The notes: a model not told the origin generated them from the sequence alone. Positions 27,601 to 40,114 are shown, numbered from the stretch's first letter. The stretch: DNA of 64,000 nt from Maylandia zebra (GCF_041146795.1 NC_135170.1:22934033-22998032), one strand, 5' to 3'. Numbers and translations: made by a program.

Positions 27601-29654
27601 CACAAAACATTCTCTGCCTACAGAGCCTATGTTTCTCAGTACATGCCAACACTGAGCAGTGTCACATCCACACAAGAAACCTGCAACTTCCAGCAGCTTG
27701 TTTACGCTGCCAAAAACATAGCTCGTGAAAAGTTTTAGCTTTTTAATGACTGCATGTTAATGTCAGGTGAGAAAAAAATTACTGTTGGTTTATAAGATGT
27801 TCACATTGCTGCACATCAGCCGAGTGATATCTAAGCTTAAAAGATGACTTGCATCATTTGGTGTTCTTGCTTTATATCAAAATGTGGATACTCCAATCAA
27901 TCAGCTAAGGCGATCAATGCTGGCCATGCAATCAGCCGCTTTAGGCTTTTTCCATAAGATTTGACATGATCAGTTTCTGTGTTAATATGTCAGCCCTGAT
28001 GCAGCCTTCAGGTGTATTTTTTTTAAAAGGATATAAGATTTTCTGGTGGATTAATAAATCTGTATGCTAGGCAGCCTGTGATAAAATGATAGCATATTAA
28101 CACCACATTGCTTTCGAGGGCGGTTACACCTTCGTGTCCATCCTGTAGAGTTCAGTGGAATTCCTGAGAGTTGACTGAACCAAATAAAAACACCATAATT
28201 ACACACCGAGACAAAAAGAGTTCATGACTCAGTGTTGCCATACCCTGGGGGTATTTCAACATAAAGTCCTTTTTAGCTCTGCAGCAAAAATCAATACACA
28301 GTATGCCTGTGGAAAATATTCACAGACAGGGGGCCACCGTAAGACATCTGCACGAGCCTGCAAAAAAGGGCTCTTCGAAAGCTTGAGCTGCAAGCCACGG
28401 CCCGGCCCCTCCAGCCTGGAGAATGCATGTCCCTAAAAGGCCAACTGCTGGGAATAAATTGTGATTGTGACAGTGCAGCAGCTGTGCAGTGTGTCTAAAG
28501 GGAAGCATGGAACTGGGAGGGGTGACGATTCAGGAGGGATGGGGAGGGTAGAGGGTCTAGAGGAGGGAGGGAGGAGCTGTAGGGAGGGGGATTTGGGGTT
28601 GGGTTTCAGGAGCCCATCCAATCTTAGACACCTGACAGCAGCTTGGAATATGGAGGCCTGGGTCCCGGCTGTGGAGCTGAACGCCACCCCAAGGACGGAC
28701 AGGGGTGACAGACAAGGGTAACAATACCCGCGCTAGTCCAGCCCCAGAGACCAGTCCGCATTTTTAGAATGGGTAATCTGGGCGCAGTTATGGGTGATCA
28801 GCTCGCTGTGACATTCAGCTCCATGGGTGCCCTTTGATATAGTTAGGATGTATGTTGTTTTGGTGTTATGGTTGTCATTCTTCAGACTGTAGCAGGTGAA
28901 ACCGAAGAATGAAGCAAACAGACCGAATTAGCGCGTGCAGAAAAAGCTCAGCGTCCATTCAGGCTCCCACGTGGCCGTTCCCGTCTCCTTGGTTAGACTA
29001 AGACTTTCCATCAGCTGGTGCCGTGCATTAGGACAGCTGACATGCTGTCAGTCCACAGTGGAGGCCGAACGGCTTTGAATAATCCCGAACTTCAGAAACT
29101 CGCCCAAACGCGATTTGTTCATACATGAAAAGTGACGGCTGTTCCAGTATGCCATGAAACATTTGATTTAATAATGAAGAGCATTAGAAAGAGACAGGTA
29201 AATCCACAACTCTGTAACACGTGCCAGCTTTTTAACTATAAACTGGGACAGATTTAAATAGCTTAGCCTGGTGGTAAAGAAAGGCTGGGGTAACATTTCT
29301 GTCTGTCTATCCTTATCCTTGGGTGGTGCTGTACTCTGCCTCTAAAAGCCAGTGCCATTTGTGGCCAAACTGACCCTACAATAGACACAAAAACCTACAG
29401 GACAGCCTGTTTTCAATAATATGACAGGCCATTTCTGGCCATCCTCTGAATCTTTGAGGAACCATTGAAGTATCAAGCTGACAAAGCAGTCAAATATGGT
29501 GCTATTTATTAACCATTCATTAACCCTGCTTCTAAACTTATGCCACATCACCATTTCAATCATCAGCGGTACTTGTACACAAACATTTCTCACGCCCACG
29601 GTGCACCAGCTCACCTAAAACAGCAAGTTTTACCAAATTGCTTCTGAATCTTAC
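21653..29654 (-). other. srl: srl intron 1 (8.0 kb)
   Basis: It separates the signal-peptide exon from the first exon of the mature protein. I searched the minus strand for a long Asp/Glu-rich open frame, because mammals carry an alternative acidic exon here, and saw none. One 82-base splice-flanked open segment at 22423-22504 is discussed in the findings. No recognisable transposon was seen. 25280-25680 holds homeodomain-like TAATTA/CTAATTAG words in moderately GC-balanced sequence. Confidence 0.8.
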
Positions 29655-29712
29655 CTGCTGTGGCCTGCAAAAGCAGCAGAGAGAGGAAACAGATCGAGAC
29701 TGCACCCTTCAT
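29655..29712 (-). CDS. srl: Sarcalumenin, exon 1 (signal peptide)
   Basis: The 58-base coding part encodes MKGAVSICFLSLLLLQATA, with a charged start, a hydrophobic core and an A-x-A end: a classic ER signal peptide cut at about residue 19. Donor CACAGCAG|GTAAGA at 29654. Its phase-1 end joins to exon 2 in frame, giving the same organisation as the mammalian short form. ATG at 29712 is the only start that gives a signal peptide here. It is too short to be found as a long ORF and was recognised from the frame and the synteny. Confidence 0.88.
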
Positions 29713-29748
29713 GATGGCTGCCAGGAGAACTCTGATAGTCACACAGAC

Positions 29749-29756
29749 TATATATA
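29749..29756 (-). promoter_or_regulatory. TATA-like box upstream of srl
   Basis: GGTATATATAG on the minus strand lies 37 bases before the srl ATG. If it is the core TATA box the 5' UTR would be only about 10 bases, which is short, so an upstream start is also possible. The same bases are close to a MEF2-type A/T core (one mismatch), which would suit a muscle gene. Inference only. Confidence 0.35.
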
Positions 29757-31013
29757 CCAAGGCAGGAAGGTTAAAGTGCACAGAGAGAGAGAAGAGGTGG
29801 GATACAGAGATGGCCAGCTGGTGGAGGGGCTGAGATCTGTGTGTGCTCGAGGTGTTACAGGAGTCTATCGTGCCACAGGGACTCTACATGTGCAAGCAGC
29901 TGACTCTTTCTTCTTCTTTTTAGCGGGAGGCTGCAGCTCAGGCCTCGTCATAAGTGCACAAGAGTTGGCTCTATCCTCCATAGCAAATTCACTCAACTCC
30001 TCACTAACAATATATATCACATAATTAATGCCAGAGACTTGAAATAGCCACATTTTTTATGTGAATAAGATTTTCACAGATATTAAGTAATATAATTCTT
30101 CTTTTTTTTTAAATTATTCTCATAGTGGATAAATGCCAAATGCATTGAAGTAGCTCAAACTGGGACCTATGCATTCCTTTTCTTGGTGAGTACTTGATTA
30201 ATAGAGCAACAGGAATCTCTTATCTGTTAGTTAGTTAGCATTGCTCAGCACAAAAGCTGCAAACAGGGAAAAAATATAGGTGCTGCTCTGCTATGATCCG
30301 ACCAAAACACCATAATTACGAGACTAGCACCTCTCCCAGGAAGTTCACTAATTAAGGAACTGCAGTTTGCTTGTCTAAACCAAATAACAAAGCTGTGTCA
30401 GCCAAGAGCTGGAGTATTTGCTGCAATTTGAATGAATAGTACAGCTGTGTCTAAAGAGACTGTCTTCCTCTTATTTAACTAAAGCATTATCAAATTTGAA
30501 ACAAAAGAAAATAATGACTGTAACAGCTTTACTAACCCATCTCCATGAATTTCTAGATTTAGTAGGCTTAAATGTGCTGCACTGAAGCATTGAAGGGAAC
30601 TGTCAGACTCTTACTCTGGTAAGGAAGACTTACTTGGCTGCCGTATTGGTTAAAGTAATCACCAAAAGAGAGTGTGAGGGGATGAGAGAGCTGCAGAGAG
30701 GGTATGTCGGAAGCATGAGGACCCCTGAGTCAGACTTGAATCCCTGGCACAGCTAAAGGCTGGGCGGATTACTGCTTTATCACACTCAGGCAGATGTAGT
30801 GTGGCGAACATAATCTCACAATTCCTCAGGAATCAACATCTCCACTGTAAATTAATCCCCAAATATGGCAGAAGTTTCTTACCCAAGCATGCCTTTTCCA
30901 AATGACTCGGGAAGCATGTCCAAACATTACAGCGTGTTCATTTTAGAGCGGAAAACAGCATTAATCCACAGATAGTTCACTGGTGCTGGGGAGTAGTTGG
31001 GGGCTATGGTTTC

Positions 31014-31165
31014 CCAAAAAGTTGATTCTGTTAATCTGGAAACATTTCATCACTCATCCAGGTGACTTCTTCAGTCTCAGCTGACTGCAGGTTTCCCCAA
31101 ACTTATAAACAGTACATTTGCACAATGACTGAAACCAACAGCACTGATGAACAATGGGCTTTTCA
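31014..31165 (-). repeat. 3'-tail fragment of a high-copy fish retroelement (Penelope/GIY-YIG-like, uncertain)
   Basis: On the minus strand it reads 'gatgagtgatgaaatgttt' and 'gaatcaactttttggg', and on the plus strand 'gtgacttcttcagtctcag'. These phrases recur in thousands of fish loci as the 3' tail of a retroelement. No coding part remains. The superfamily name is from memory and uncertain; the repeat nature is much firmer. Confidence 0.55.
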
Positions 31166-33299
31166 ATCCCACACACCCCAAGATTCACTATTTGATGAAT
31201 ACTGTGATCCGATTTTTAGGAAAAGACAATCTTTTTAAATTTTAACAGAGTTATGTGATTTTTAAAATGCAAAAGGGCCAAAATGACCCACTTTGGTGGT
31301 TCTAGTGTTTTTTAACGGGCTTCATAATGTGAGTGGACTGAGAGATATTTGTGTACGCTGGCTAAAGTTATTGACCAGGGGGCTGTCCTTGGAGTTTTTG
31401 ATGGAGCATAGAGGAACCCAGATGTCTGCAGATGTCTCTTGACATCTCTCAAGAGGGTTTTTGGTTGCTGCCAGCTGCTGCAGCACTCCTTCATTGTTTC
31501 CTTCACTAGCACATTGTCCAGCTTTGCCACTGGCTACTCAAGGGCTTGTGAGTAAAACTACTGCATGTGCTCTTGTTTTGTTTTCCTGATTGCTTTGCAA
31601 GCGAAAGGCTGAAAAAATTTCAAACCACTATGCACATATGCAATAGCACAGGACTTTGACTTTAGGGTTGCAGCATATTCTCCAAGACTTTGAGACAAAA
31701 TATGGGGCACTGCAAGTATTTTATATTTTGAAATATTGAAATTGAGGAAAAGAAGTAAAACTTGGAGAAAGTATGCAAAGTGATGTAGTGTAGTATCCAC
31801 GAAATGGTGAGCAAAAATGTGCATTTGCAAGGAGTATAAAACAGAGTACAGAAGAGAAAACACTGAAACGGAGGAGGAGAAGCAACGACAGATGGAAACC
31901 AAAAGACATGGAAGAAGAAATGAACAAAAACGTGAATGAAGACAAAGAAATTACAGAAAGAGAAATATGAAGAGCAGTAGAAGACGGTGTAAGATACTTG
32001 ATCAGAATTCAGATATGATCGCTGAGATGAAAAACCTTCAAGCATGGGATAAATTCTGCAGGAACTCTGAAGAGAAAAAGCGCGTTTCAAGTTTTTCCTA
32101 AAAGAAGTTAAGCTTGGACAAGTGTAGCCTTCTCCTCCTTCATCTTTTGTCCAACTCTTTAATTTTTACCTCTCCCTCCTCTACCCATGCTCTCGACTCC
32201 TCCTTTATTCATTCCTTATGCTTTTATTTCTTCTCACCCTAAATAAGTCATTTAAGTAACAGTTTGAAGACATTTTCTAGCTTGCAGTTGACGGTTAAAT
32301 CAGAATGAGTAGAAATGCAGGTTGGCAAAGATGATGATAGGTGGCGCGGATGTTTTCCATTCTAACTGCTCTAAAACCACAAAAAACACAACTTGTCTCT
32401 AAAACCCTCGAACTGCCGTGCAGGTGTCACCTGAAAAGCAGTAAAGAAAACCCTGCCTGCATCTGAAAGGTGATCTGTTTGGACAGTTTTGTGCACATTC
32501 CACATCTCAATGTCTGAAATAACAGTATGCAAGAAATCTTAAATATGCGCTTCTTGTTCTTTTTACTGGGCTTTGACCCCGTAACCCCCCAAAGTATCCA
32601 GATAGCTTTATAACACCATGATACATGTGTGCTGGCTTTTCAGAACATTTTTAGCCCTTAAGCAGTTTTAATTTTCAGTTTTATACTCCATTAGAAAAAC
32701 TGTGGAAGGTGTGTTTTGTTGTGTTAACTAATTCACAATCATAAAAATTGCATCTTTAGTCGTGATTAAAAAGTATGCAGATTGAGCACGTCGCTCTCCC
32801 TTACATAAAGTGTCTGTATTAGTGAAAAGTACCGGTACTTAGTATCGCAGATACTGACGCTGTATTTGCTTGGTAACAGATTGCACTAATTTCTCACACC
32901 AAAGCATTTATAACCTAAGCTCATTTATAAAGCTTCTCCCTTTGGACTTTTTGGTGATTAAAGGAGGCTGATGGGAGAAGCTGGGGTCCAGAAAATAGGA
33001 GCCTCTCTCTCGGAGGGCATCCCTGCACAAGTTCGTGCTGGAAACCCTCCTCTTCCTCCTGTTTTACTTTTGGCTTGGCCGAAACCAGCTTGTCAAAGCA
33101 ATCTGGGAGGATGATGATGCCATCAGAGGAGTCTGAGGAAGTCTAGCTGGTGACCTGAGGCACAGGAGGAGAGTATGAGGACATTTACAGACTTTATAAT
33201 ATGAGAAATTATACAGCAACTTTCATATCTAAACAATAAGTGAGAAAGAGTCACCTAATCCAAGTCTTCTGTTTCTTAATATGGGTGTCAGTTAGGCTC

Positions 33300-33440
33300 A
33301 GTGGGTGAGCAGGGGACCACAGAAAACAGCAAAATTTATGCCCGTCACATTTTCCACAGCAGGTGGGACTGAATTGGAGACTTTGCCGGACTGATTCTGG
33401 CCCCCAGGCCTTATGTTTGACACCCCTGATCTAGGGTGTA
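33300..33440 (+). repeat. Interspersed repeat fragment (DNA-transposon-like end)
   Basis: It ends with 'tatgtttgacacccctgatc', preceded by 'ctggcccccaggcc'. This phrase is seen at the ends of many fish repeats, probably non-autonomous hAT elements. No terminal duplication was identified. Confidence 0.4.
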
Positions 33441-33914
33441 CCCATGCTCTCAACGTGTCAATGACATTTGAAATAAATACCACATTCAACTTTTGTTGTA
33501 GACGTTCCTGATTTTGGTTATTAACTAAATGACTGAGAACATCCTGATATGACACGAACAGCTGACCCCAGACACCAAAACCAGCAGTATCTCTACAAGA
33601 TGTGCGAGCGTGTGAACAAGAGGCAAGAGACAGGATGACAACGGGAGATGCAGTCTACCGTCCCTGGTGTAAATTTTAACTGTTACAGAGAAGGTGGTCA
33701 GTCTTAATTTAGCCATGAGCAACTGAGCAGGGGAGGGAGGGAGGCTTGAACAGCCCATCCACCAATCAGGAACAGACACTTGTGCATCAACTCGACTGCT
33801 TGAGTAACAGCCAAACAGAACTGGAAATGAATCAAATTCAGCTGGTTATGTCACTATTTGTGTTAGAATAACTGTTACCAGAGAAACAGAAAAGACACAC
33901 AGAAAGCCCAGTGT

Positions 33915-34812
33915 TTACAAAACAAAGTACAAACTTTATTATTCTGTCTTTACAAAGGCACGAGCCTCTTTATCCCCAAAACGTTTCTCTTTAAAAAAAA
34001 AAAAAAAAAATAGCTTCTTGTTGACCATATCCATTGATGGGTCTAACAAAAAAAATAAAAAATAAAAAAAATGGGTAGAGGAAGGAGAACAAGCGGAAAA
34101 ATGAGAAGAGAGCTCAGACTTGTCAACAGATAAACAAAGACAGCATAAAAACTGCAAAAGAATGTGACAGGACAAGATGTAGGAGGACTGGACATGGAGG
34201 GAAAGGGGGGATACACAGCTGTGCGGTTTTTACTCAACTTCAAGAGCTTCAAATGAGGAGATGCTCCTTCATATAAAAAAAACAAACAAACAAAAAACAA
34301 GAAAGAAGCAAACTCCTATATAGTACAGTAAGTGCTTTGTAATCTTGACCCTATTTAGTGGAACCCCCTCAAAGCCAACCCCACTTCTCCGACCACCTGA
34401 TATGTCCGCGTATGCTTCCTAACACTCGACCCAGAGCGTAAAACGTAGATGGAAATAAACAATGTCTGGGATTTAGGGGAAAGTGATCAAATGCAAACAG
34501 ACGGCAAAAAATAAGGAAAGCAAGCTCCACAAACAGAAGAGCATGCAAACTTTTTCCATATCCAGGAATCCCCTTTCCTATCAAGAGAAGCACTCGCAAA
34601 CAACCCATCATTTAATTCTGCTTATTGCAGTGCAGCTGACATCAATAGTTTTTTCTTTAAAGGGCAATTCCGCGATTTATCTGTGCAGCGGTTCGAAGCT
34701 CCATCTATGCACTGACGCAAGGGGTGAGGAGGGATGCGTCAAAGATGCAACTAATCTTCTGAAAAATGAACTGTTAAAGGACATTTATGGAATGCTGACG
34801 TCTCTTTGTGGC

Positions 34813-34859
<47 letters not shown>

Positions 34860-36736
34860 GTGTATATATATTTTTGCCAATCAACTGGCTTTAAGGGGCT
34901 AAAATATAATAAAATCTACTAGTAACCAGAAATCGCATTTTGAATACTCTTTCAGGACCATATGAATGCAACCTGTTTTTAAAAAAGCATAGTAAAATAA
35001 AAACAAAGTATGACTGGGAATATACAGTATTCCAACACAAACCAGCTGGATTGATCTGATAGCTCGAAACAAAAAGGGGTTCCAGCGGCTACCAAATGAC
35101 GCAGGTAAGAGAAAAAATAATAATAATAAAAAAATAAAACTTCCCTCAACCCCAGGGCTGTGTTAAGGCTGGCTTCACAGTGCCTCCCTGCACCTGCTAT
35201 TAGTAAGGCATGCTGCAGCCTCTCTCCGCTACATGTCTTTGTCAATCTGTCCGTCAACCAAGAGTTCCCGGCAACAGAACAAATAAAAATGTAAGCAGAA
35301 ATGTGTACAAAAAAAAAAACAAAAAAACAAAAAAAACAAAACAAAAACAAAAAAACATGGTACATTTTACAGAAAACGCACTAAAGGATAAATATTCAAT
35401 ATAAAGAAATGCATATAGACTGGGCATTTTCCTCATATTTTAAGCATATTCTGCTTTGATACATATCCCAAAACAAACAAACAAAAAAACAAACAAGCAA
35501 ACTACACTGGAAGGGGCTAAATAGAACAAGCTCTTAAGATCGAGCAAACAAGTGATTGTATTCAAGTTATATTTGCACGTGCAAGAATTTCAAGGCAAAA
35601 GCGGGTCTGCTGCAGACTACCAGAGTCCGGAGCACCGCTAAGCCTCGCTGATTCAAAACACTAAAAGAGACACATATGTGACAGTTACTCGACAGGGGCC
35701 CAAAGAGTAGCTTATTTTAAAAGCCATGTGTTTTTAAACTCAGAAAGGGAAGATGTCAGGAAATGTGAAATTTAAAAAAAGAAATTTAAAAACTTTTTTT
35801 TTGGTCAGACCACGAGTAAACAGAATAAGTCATGTGGGTCAAGATATGTGGGTTTACTGGGATCCCAGCCCAGCAAAAATGGCAACAAACAAACAACATG
35901 AGAAGAAAAATAAAATAGCGTTTTGAACCAGTAAGTGCACTCTCTTTTCGAGCTTCGCTTCATTTCCTGTGAGCACCAGTCAGCCATGAAAAACAGCTTT
36001 GAAATTCTCATCAACCTGTTGTTAGAGGACTCTTAAGAAAAACACAGCATGAAAAGGTCGACTTCACAAAAGTAAAATAACACATTCTCTCAACACAAAG
36101 CCTAAAAGGTGGAACTTTAGGACAGTCTTTTTTTTCCTCACAGTGTCTCTCCATACAGCTCAGTTGGATCGGGAACCGAGGAAGGTTTAAAGGATGTTCA
36201 GCTTAGGGGCGGGAAAAAAAATTGCTCTGGTGCGGGGGTTTTGACGCCACACCAATGGGCTCTTCATTGACTTTGTCTCCTTTTTCGACTTCAGGGGCGC
36301 ACAGAGAGATAACAGTCCTGGTAGTTAATGGAAATGTTTAGTTGACATTCGAAAGTTCTAGTATCCAGTAAAACAGAGCATTTATAGTCAGTGAAGTAGT
36401 CGCTCTATTTGTCTTTCTATAGTTTAACGAAGAAAGCTTGTGTAAGTGAGTGAATGAAGGATCGGCGCTAGACATAAGCAGAGGAAAGGAAAAAAAACAG
36501 AAGAGGCTGCATGTGTGAGTGTCTAAGTGTAAACCATAAGGGCTGCCTATCACGGTACAACATGACGTGTATTGATTAAGAAAACAAAACAAGTGCTTCA
36601 ATCTAACTAGCAGACTTTTCCACCGAACAACAGCGCTGTGAGTTTGTAGGCTCCTGTAGCCCTGCTCCGCTTGGGGCTTGTGTGTAGGTGTGTGCGTGCA
36701 TGTGAGTGTATGGTACGTAAGACGTCAGGGATGAAC
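33915..36736 (-). other. tfap4: Probable long 3' UTR of tfap4
   Basis: From the stop codon at 36737 the minus strand continues as T-rich unspliced-looking sequence with no recognisable repeat until a clear AATAAA at 33940-33935, followed by a GT-rich stretch. That would make a 2.8-kb 3' UTR, longer than I expect for mammals. Long A runs on the plus strand (34000s, 35300s) become U-rich tracts in the transcript. The extent is inferred; an earlier poly(A) site is possible. A (TA)n microsatellite sits at 34810-34857. Confidence 0.4.
34810..34857. repeat. (TA)n microsatellite
   Basis: About 48 bases of nearly pure alternating TA with one CATA interruption, followed by a GTGTGTATATATA tail. Confidence 0.9.
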
Positions 36737-36895
36737 TCAAGGCAGTGAACAGTCGTCCGGCCCGTCGCTGTTTGAGGCTGTGTCTGAGCCTGCCGCGTCA
36801 GAGAGGACACGTCCTGAAGTGACGATGACCGCCCTCCTCTGCTCTTCTTCCCCGGCGCCACCCTTCCCCTGGGTGCCCTCGATGTGCTGGATTGC
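36737..36895 (-). CDS. tfap4: TFAP4, exon 7 (C-terminus)
   Basis: Encodes AIQHIEGTQGKGGAGEEEQR then RAVIVTSGRV and an acidic Ser/Asp-rich tail ending PDDCSLP, stop TGA at 36739-36737. The EEEQRRAVIV block is diagnostic for AP-4. The tail is shorter than in mammals. Acceptor TTTCCCTCAG, phase 0. Confidence 0.96.
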   Translation of the reverse strand, partial: AIQHIEGTQGKGGAGEEEQRRAVIVTSGRVLSDAAGSDTASNSDGPDDCSLP

Positions 36896-36978
36896 CTGAG
36901 GGAAACACAGAGGCAACAGATGTCAGCGACAACACCCCCCTCTAGTGGTGGGATATGAGGCAGGATTTTGTGCCTTAC

Positions 36979-37146
36979 CTGAACGATGGTATCCAGGTTC
37001 TGTCGAGATGTGGAAACTGTGTTGATAACTGATGCTGGGCCCATGGCTACCACAGTAACATGGTGGGACTGAGGAGTCTGGACAGGTGCAGGAACAATGA
37101 CTGTAGCGTGGTGTGTAGGGGCTGGGGGAGTAGCAGGGGCCAACAC
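36979..37146 (-). CDS. tfap4: TFAP4, exon 6 (proline-rich region)
   Basis: The 168-base exon encodes residues 226-281: VLAPATPPAPTHHATVIVPA, then a His/Pro/Val-rich part and SVINTVSTSRQNLDTIVQ. It corresponds to the Pro-rich activation-type region of AP-4. Acceptor CTTTCTACCAG, donor GTTCAG|GTAAGG. Phase 0 at both ends. Confidence 0.96.
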
Positions 37147-37289
37147 CTGGTAGAAAGGTGCAATCACCGTTTATTATTCTCATGTCATCACTTCTGCAAC
37201 CTCAGTGCACTGAAGGCACATTTTTAACCTGCACCGTTTACTATTAACATATATTAAATTTGTAAATAACGTTAGCAGTAATACAAAAA

Positions 37290-37930
37290 TACAACCCCAA
37301 CTCCAAATAAGTTAGGATCCTGTGTAAAATGCAAAGGAGAAGAGAATATATCATATCAGTTGTTTAATAAACTGAGACAATTAAGGTCATTTTGATTTTC
37401 ATGGCAAAAACTACCTCAAAAAAGTTGGGACAGGAGCAATAATAAAAGTAAGTGGTTTTATAAAAAAGAAAACTTGGAGGAGCATTTTAAAATAATTAGG
37501 TTCATTTGCAGCAGGTCAGTAGTATGACTGAGTATATTAAAGAGCATGTTAGAGGGTCAGAGTCTTTGCAGAGGATCACCAATCTGCAGAAAACTGCAAA
37601 ATCATCAAAAAAATGTTCCTCAATGTTAAACTGAAAAAGACTTTGAATATTTCATCATCTACAGTACAAAATATGATCAAAAAATTCTGAGATTCTGGAG
37701 AAATCTCTGTGCGCAAAGAAGACAAGCCCAAAAATCAATACTGAACACTTGTAATATTCAGGCTCCTGGGCAGCAGTGCATTAAAAACAGATGTGATTTT
37801 GTCATGGAAATCACTGCATGGGGTCAGAAACACTTCCAGAAATCACTGTCTGTGAACGGTTTACGATGCTAACCAGAAATGCATGTTGAAGCTCATTCAC
37901 TCAAAAAAGAGGCACATGTGAACATAATAG
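37290..37930 (+). mobile_element. Tc1/mariner-type transposon relic, 5' half
   Basis: Begins 'acaaccccaactccaaataa', the terminus of a very abundant fish IS630-Tc1-mariner element (usual form 'caaccccaattccaatgaag'). The 5' leader is followed by a decayed transposase N-terminus, readable as ISSSTVQNMIKKF..SGEISVRK around 37645-37715 (helix-turn-helix part), with several stops and indels. The DDE part and the right terminus are missing. Confidence 0.75.
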
Positions 37931-38302
37931 TGAAAGACTGCAGTCCTCTTTCGGCCAAAGCTCAATTAAAAGTTAGAAAAACTTTGAAATTTTTTAGCTC
38001 TTCATTAGAGAAATACAAGAACCTATGCAGAGTGGGAACAGACAGTTGAACCTTTGCTAAAAAAAAAAAGCTACAAAACGACAAAGACCTTTTACCAGGC
38101 TTTACAGATCTAGGGATGGAAGAGTCTCATCAAATCATAAAAAAACATTAAGCCAATTTCTCTTGGGGAGTTTATAAAAGAGTGTTTTGTGGACTGTGCT
38201 GTGCTAGCATACCCCGAGTAAAAAAAATCTAATCTGACAGGGAAAATGTCAGCCTTCTGAAGTGGATGCAAGAAAAAGGGACTGAAATGATCCCAGAACT
38301 GA

Positions 38303-39075
38303 AATAGGTATCTCTGCATTGTATTATACACCAGGAGGTGTTGTGTAAGTAGGTGCTAAAAATTAACCATATCATTGTTGAAATATTTAACTTGATGTGG
38401 GCAAGAGCACCGTTTGTTAGACTTTTGGAGGGACGCGAGACTGAAAATGGTGACATAGGCTACCACACAGCTGTCAGGTGGCTCAGCTTGGGTAAGAGTG
38501 TCGCACTTGAGAGTAAAAATTTAAGAGTTTTATGTGAAGAAAGGCAAGGATAATTCAGAGCGCTCTTCAGGAGAACGGAATACAGTCTTACATTTGTTAT
38601 TTATATGACTGCACTAATGAATGAACTAAATACCAAACTGCAAGACAGGGCCAATTTGCACATGAAATGTAAAGCTTCATAAAAAGGTTTCATAAGAAAG
38701 TTGCAGTTTCTTTCAAGCCGATTTGGGAACACCATTCTCACTTACATGTCAACAGTGAAAGAAGCCATACCATCAGCTGATCCCCTCAGCTGGTACTTGT
38801 CCATGTTAGGAGCCCTGCATAATGAGTTTTCAAGGTGATTTGAAGACTTCAAAACACTTGAGAGTGAAATGCACATGATTTCAGCTCCCTTCACTTGCAG
38901 TTTGAATAATGGATCCAGTGATGTTGAGCTTGAACTCATTGACCTGCAGTCTAATTCACTACTGGCAGAGCGCTTCAACTCAGTATCACTGCTGGATTTG
39001 TATTCTTCTCTTGCAGGTGAGAACTTTCCACACATAAGGAGACAAGTGACAAGTGTTTTGCAAAAGTAATGCAGA
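38303..39075 (+). mobile_element. hAT-superfamily transposase relic (ZBED/GTF2IRD2-like type)
   Basis: One frame reads LHCIIHQEVLCK-stop-VLKINHIIVEIFNLM and YHTAVRWLSLGKSV (38313-38550). This matches the HC-IH-QxLC and H-x-VRWLSRGK signatures of hAT transposases. After frame changes come ALMNELNTKLQDR (about 38610-38650) and ELIDLQSNSLL then ENFPHIRRQV (38920-39065), the C-terminal dimerisation part. Stops and shifts break the frame, so it is a pseudogene fragment. It abuts the Tc1 relic. Confidence 0.75.
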
Positions 39076-40089
39076 TTGTTTACACTTGTTTTTTGTTGAT
39101 CAAGTAGTGATGAAGTTGGCGCATAGTTCACATTTCAATCACCTAACATCTACGCTTGCCTGCAGCATTTTATAAAAACATAAAATTAATACTGAGAAGA
39201 ATTAAGTTCAACTTCTTGGAGCTTGCTCATAGAGGTATGTTTGATTGTTTCTTTCGAATACTATAGAGTCTTTACCCTACAGTATAAAGTGACTTGTGGG
39301 GACTGTTGTGATTTAGTGCTTTATATAAAAACCCTAAATTGAGCTCAATTGACATTATGAAATGAAAACTATGACAAAGAAGAGATAGGACTACTGAGCA
39401 GCTAAATTCTTATATCAAACAAAAATAGGACAACATTCTTTCCCAGAAGTCTAGCCCCTGATCACCTCAGTTCCCAGATGTTTATGGACTGTTAAAAAAA
39501 GAGAAGATGCTGCATAGTGCTAAACATGACCCTATCACAATTTTTTTTGAGATGTTAACATGATAACAAGTTAAAATGCAATATTAAAATGAGTCATGCA
39601 ATGCAGTCCTAGACTGTTCAGTAGTCATGATGGTAACAATACAGTAAATCACACCTGAATTAGCTTCCCCCCCCCCCGGGGTAATTCAGTGTTGCTGCAA
39701 TTCTGCAAATTCATACTGATATTGACTTGAGGTTACATTACACAGCTCTGCTTATGGAGTCACAAAGTGTCATATGACTAATGTAAAGGGCGTCAATCAT
39801 CTTTTACTGCAAAAGCCCAGCTGCCACAAGGAGCGGATAGGGCAGACATCAGGCGATGATTGATTTGGCATCATGTTCAGTTAGGGTAAGCCTGCAGTAA
39901 CAGGACGCTGCAGCTATCAGGGCTGGAGACGGCACCGGCAGAAAGACGTGTGAGCGGCTCATTTAACACACTGTAAATCTGTCTGAGCTGCTGACAGCTC
40001 TAACTGTGGACATGGACAGGACTGTCATGTCCTTGTCCACATGTCTTTGTGAAATCTACGGTAGACTCTGAGACTAGTCTAGCTGCGTA

Positions 40090-40114
40090 TGTGTGTGTGT
40101 GTGTGTGTGTGTGT
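40090..40114. repeat. (TG)n microsatellite
   Basis: About 25 bases of pure TG inside tfap4 intron 5. Confidence 0.95.

Larger units (their letters stand above)
29760..33910. other. Intergenic DNA between srl and tfap4
   Basis: No exon was recognised. Two repeat fragments (31014-31165 and 33300-33440) are entered separately. The rest is AT-rich, with open frames on the minus strand at 31560-32090 that are low-complexity and match nothing I know. Confidence 0.7.

Noticed and set aside
31560..32090. Overlapping 114-142 codon frames on the minus strand between srl and tfap4
   Set aside because: Phe/Ser-rich low-complexity peptides from AT-rich DNA, with no recognised domain and no splice context.
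36607..37167. Single 186-codon frame covering the tfap4 3' exons
   Set aside because: It reads from exon 6 through the intron into the wrong frame of exon 7. Splicing at 36979/36895 gives the true AP-4 sequence.
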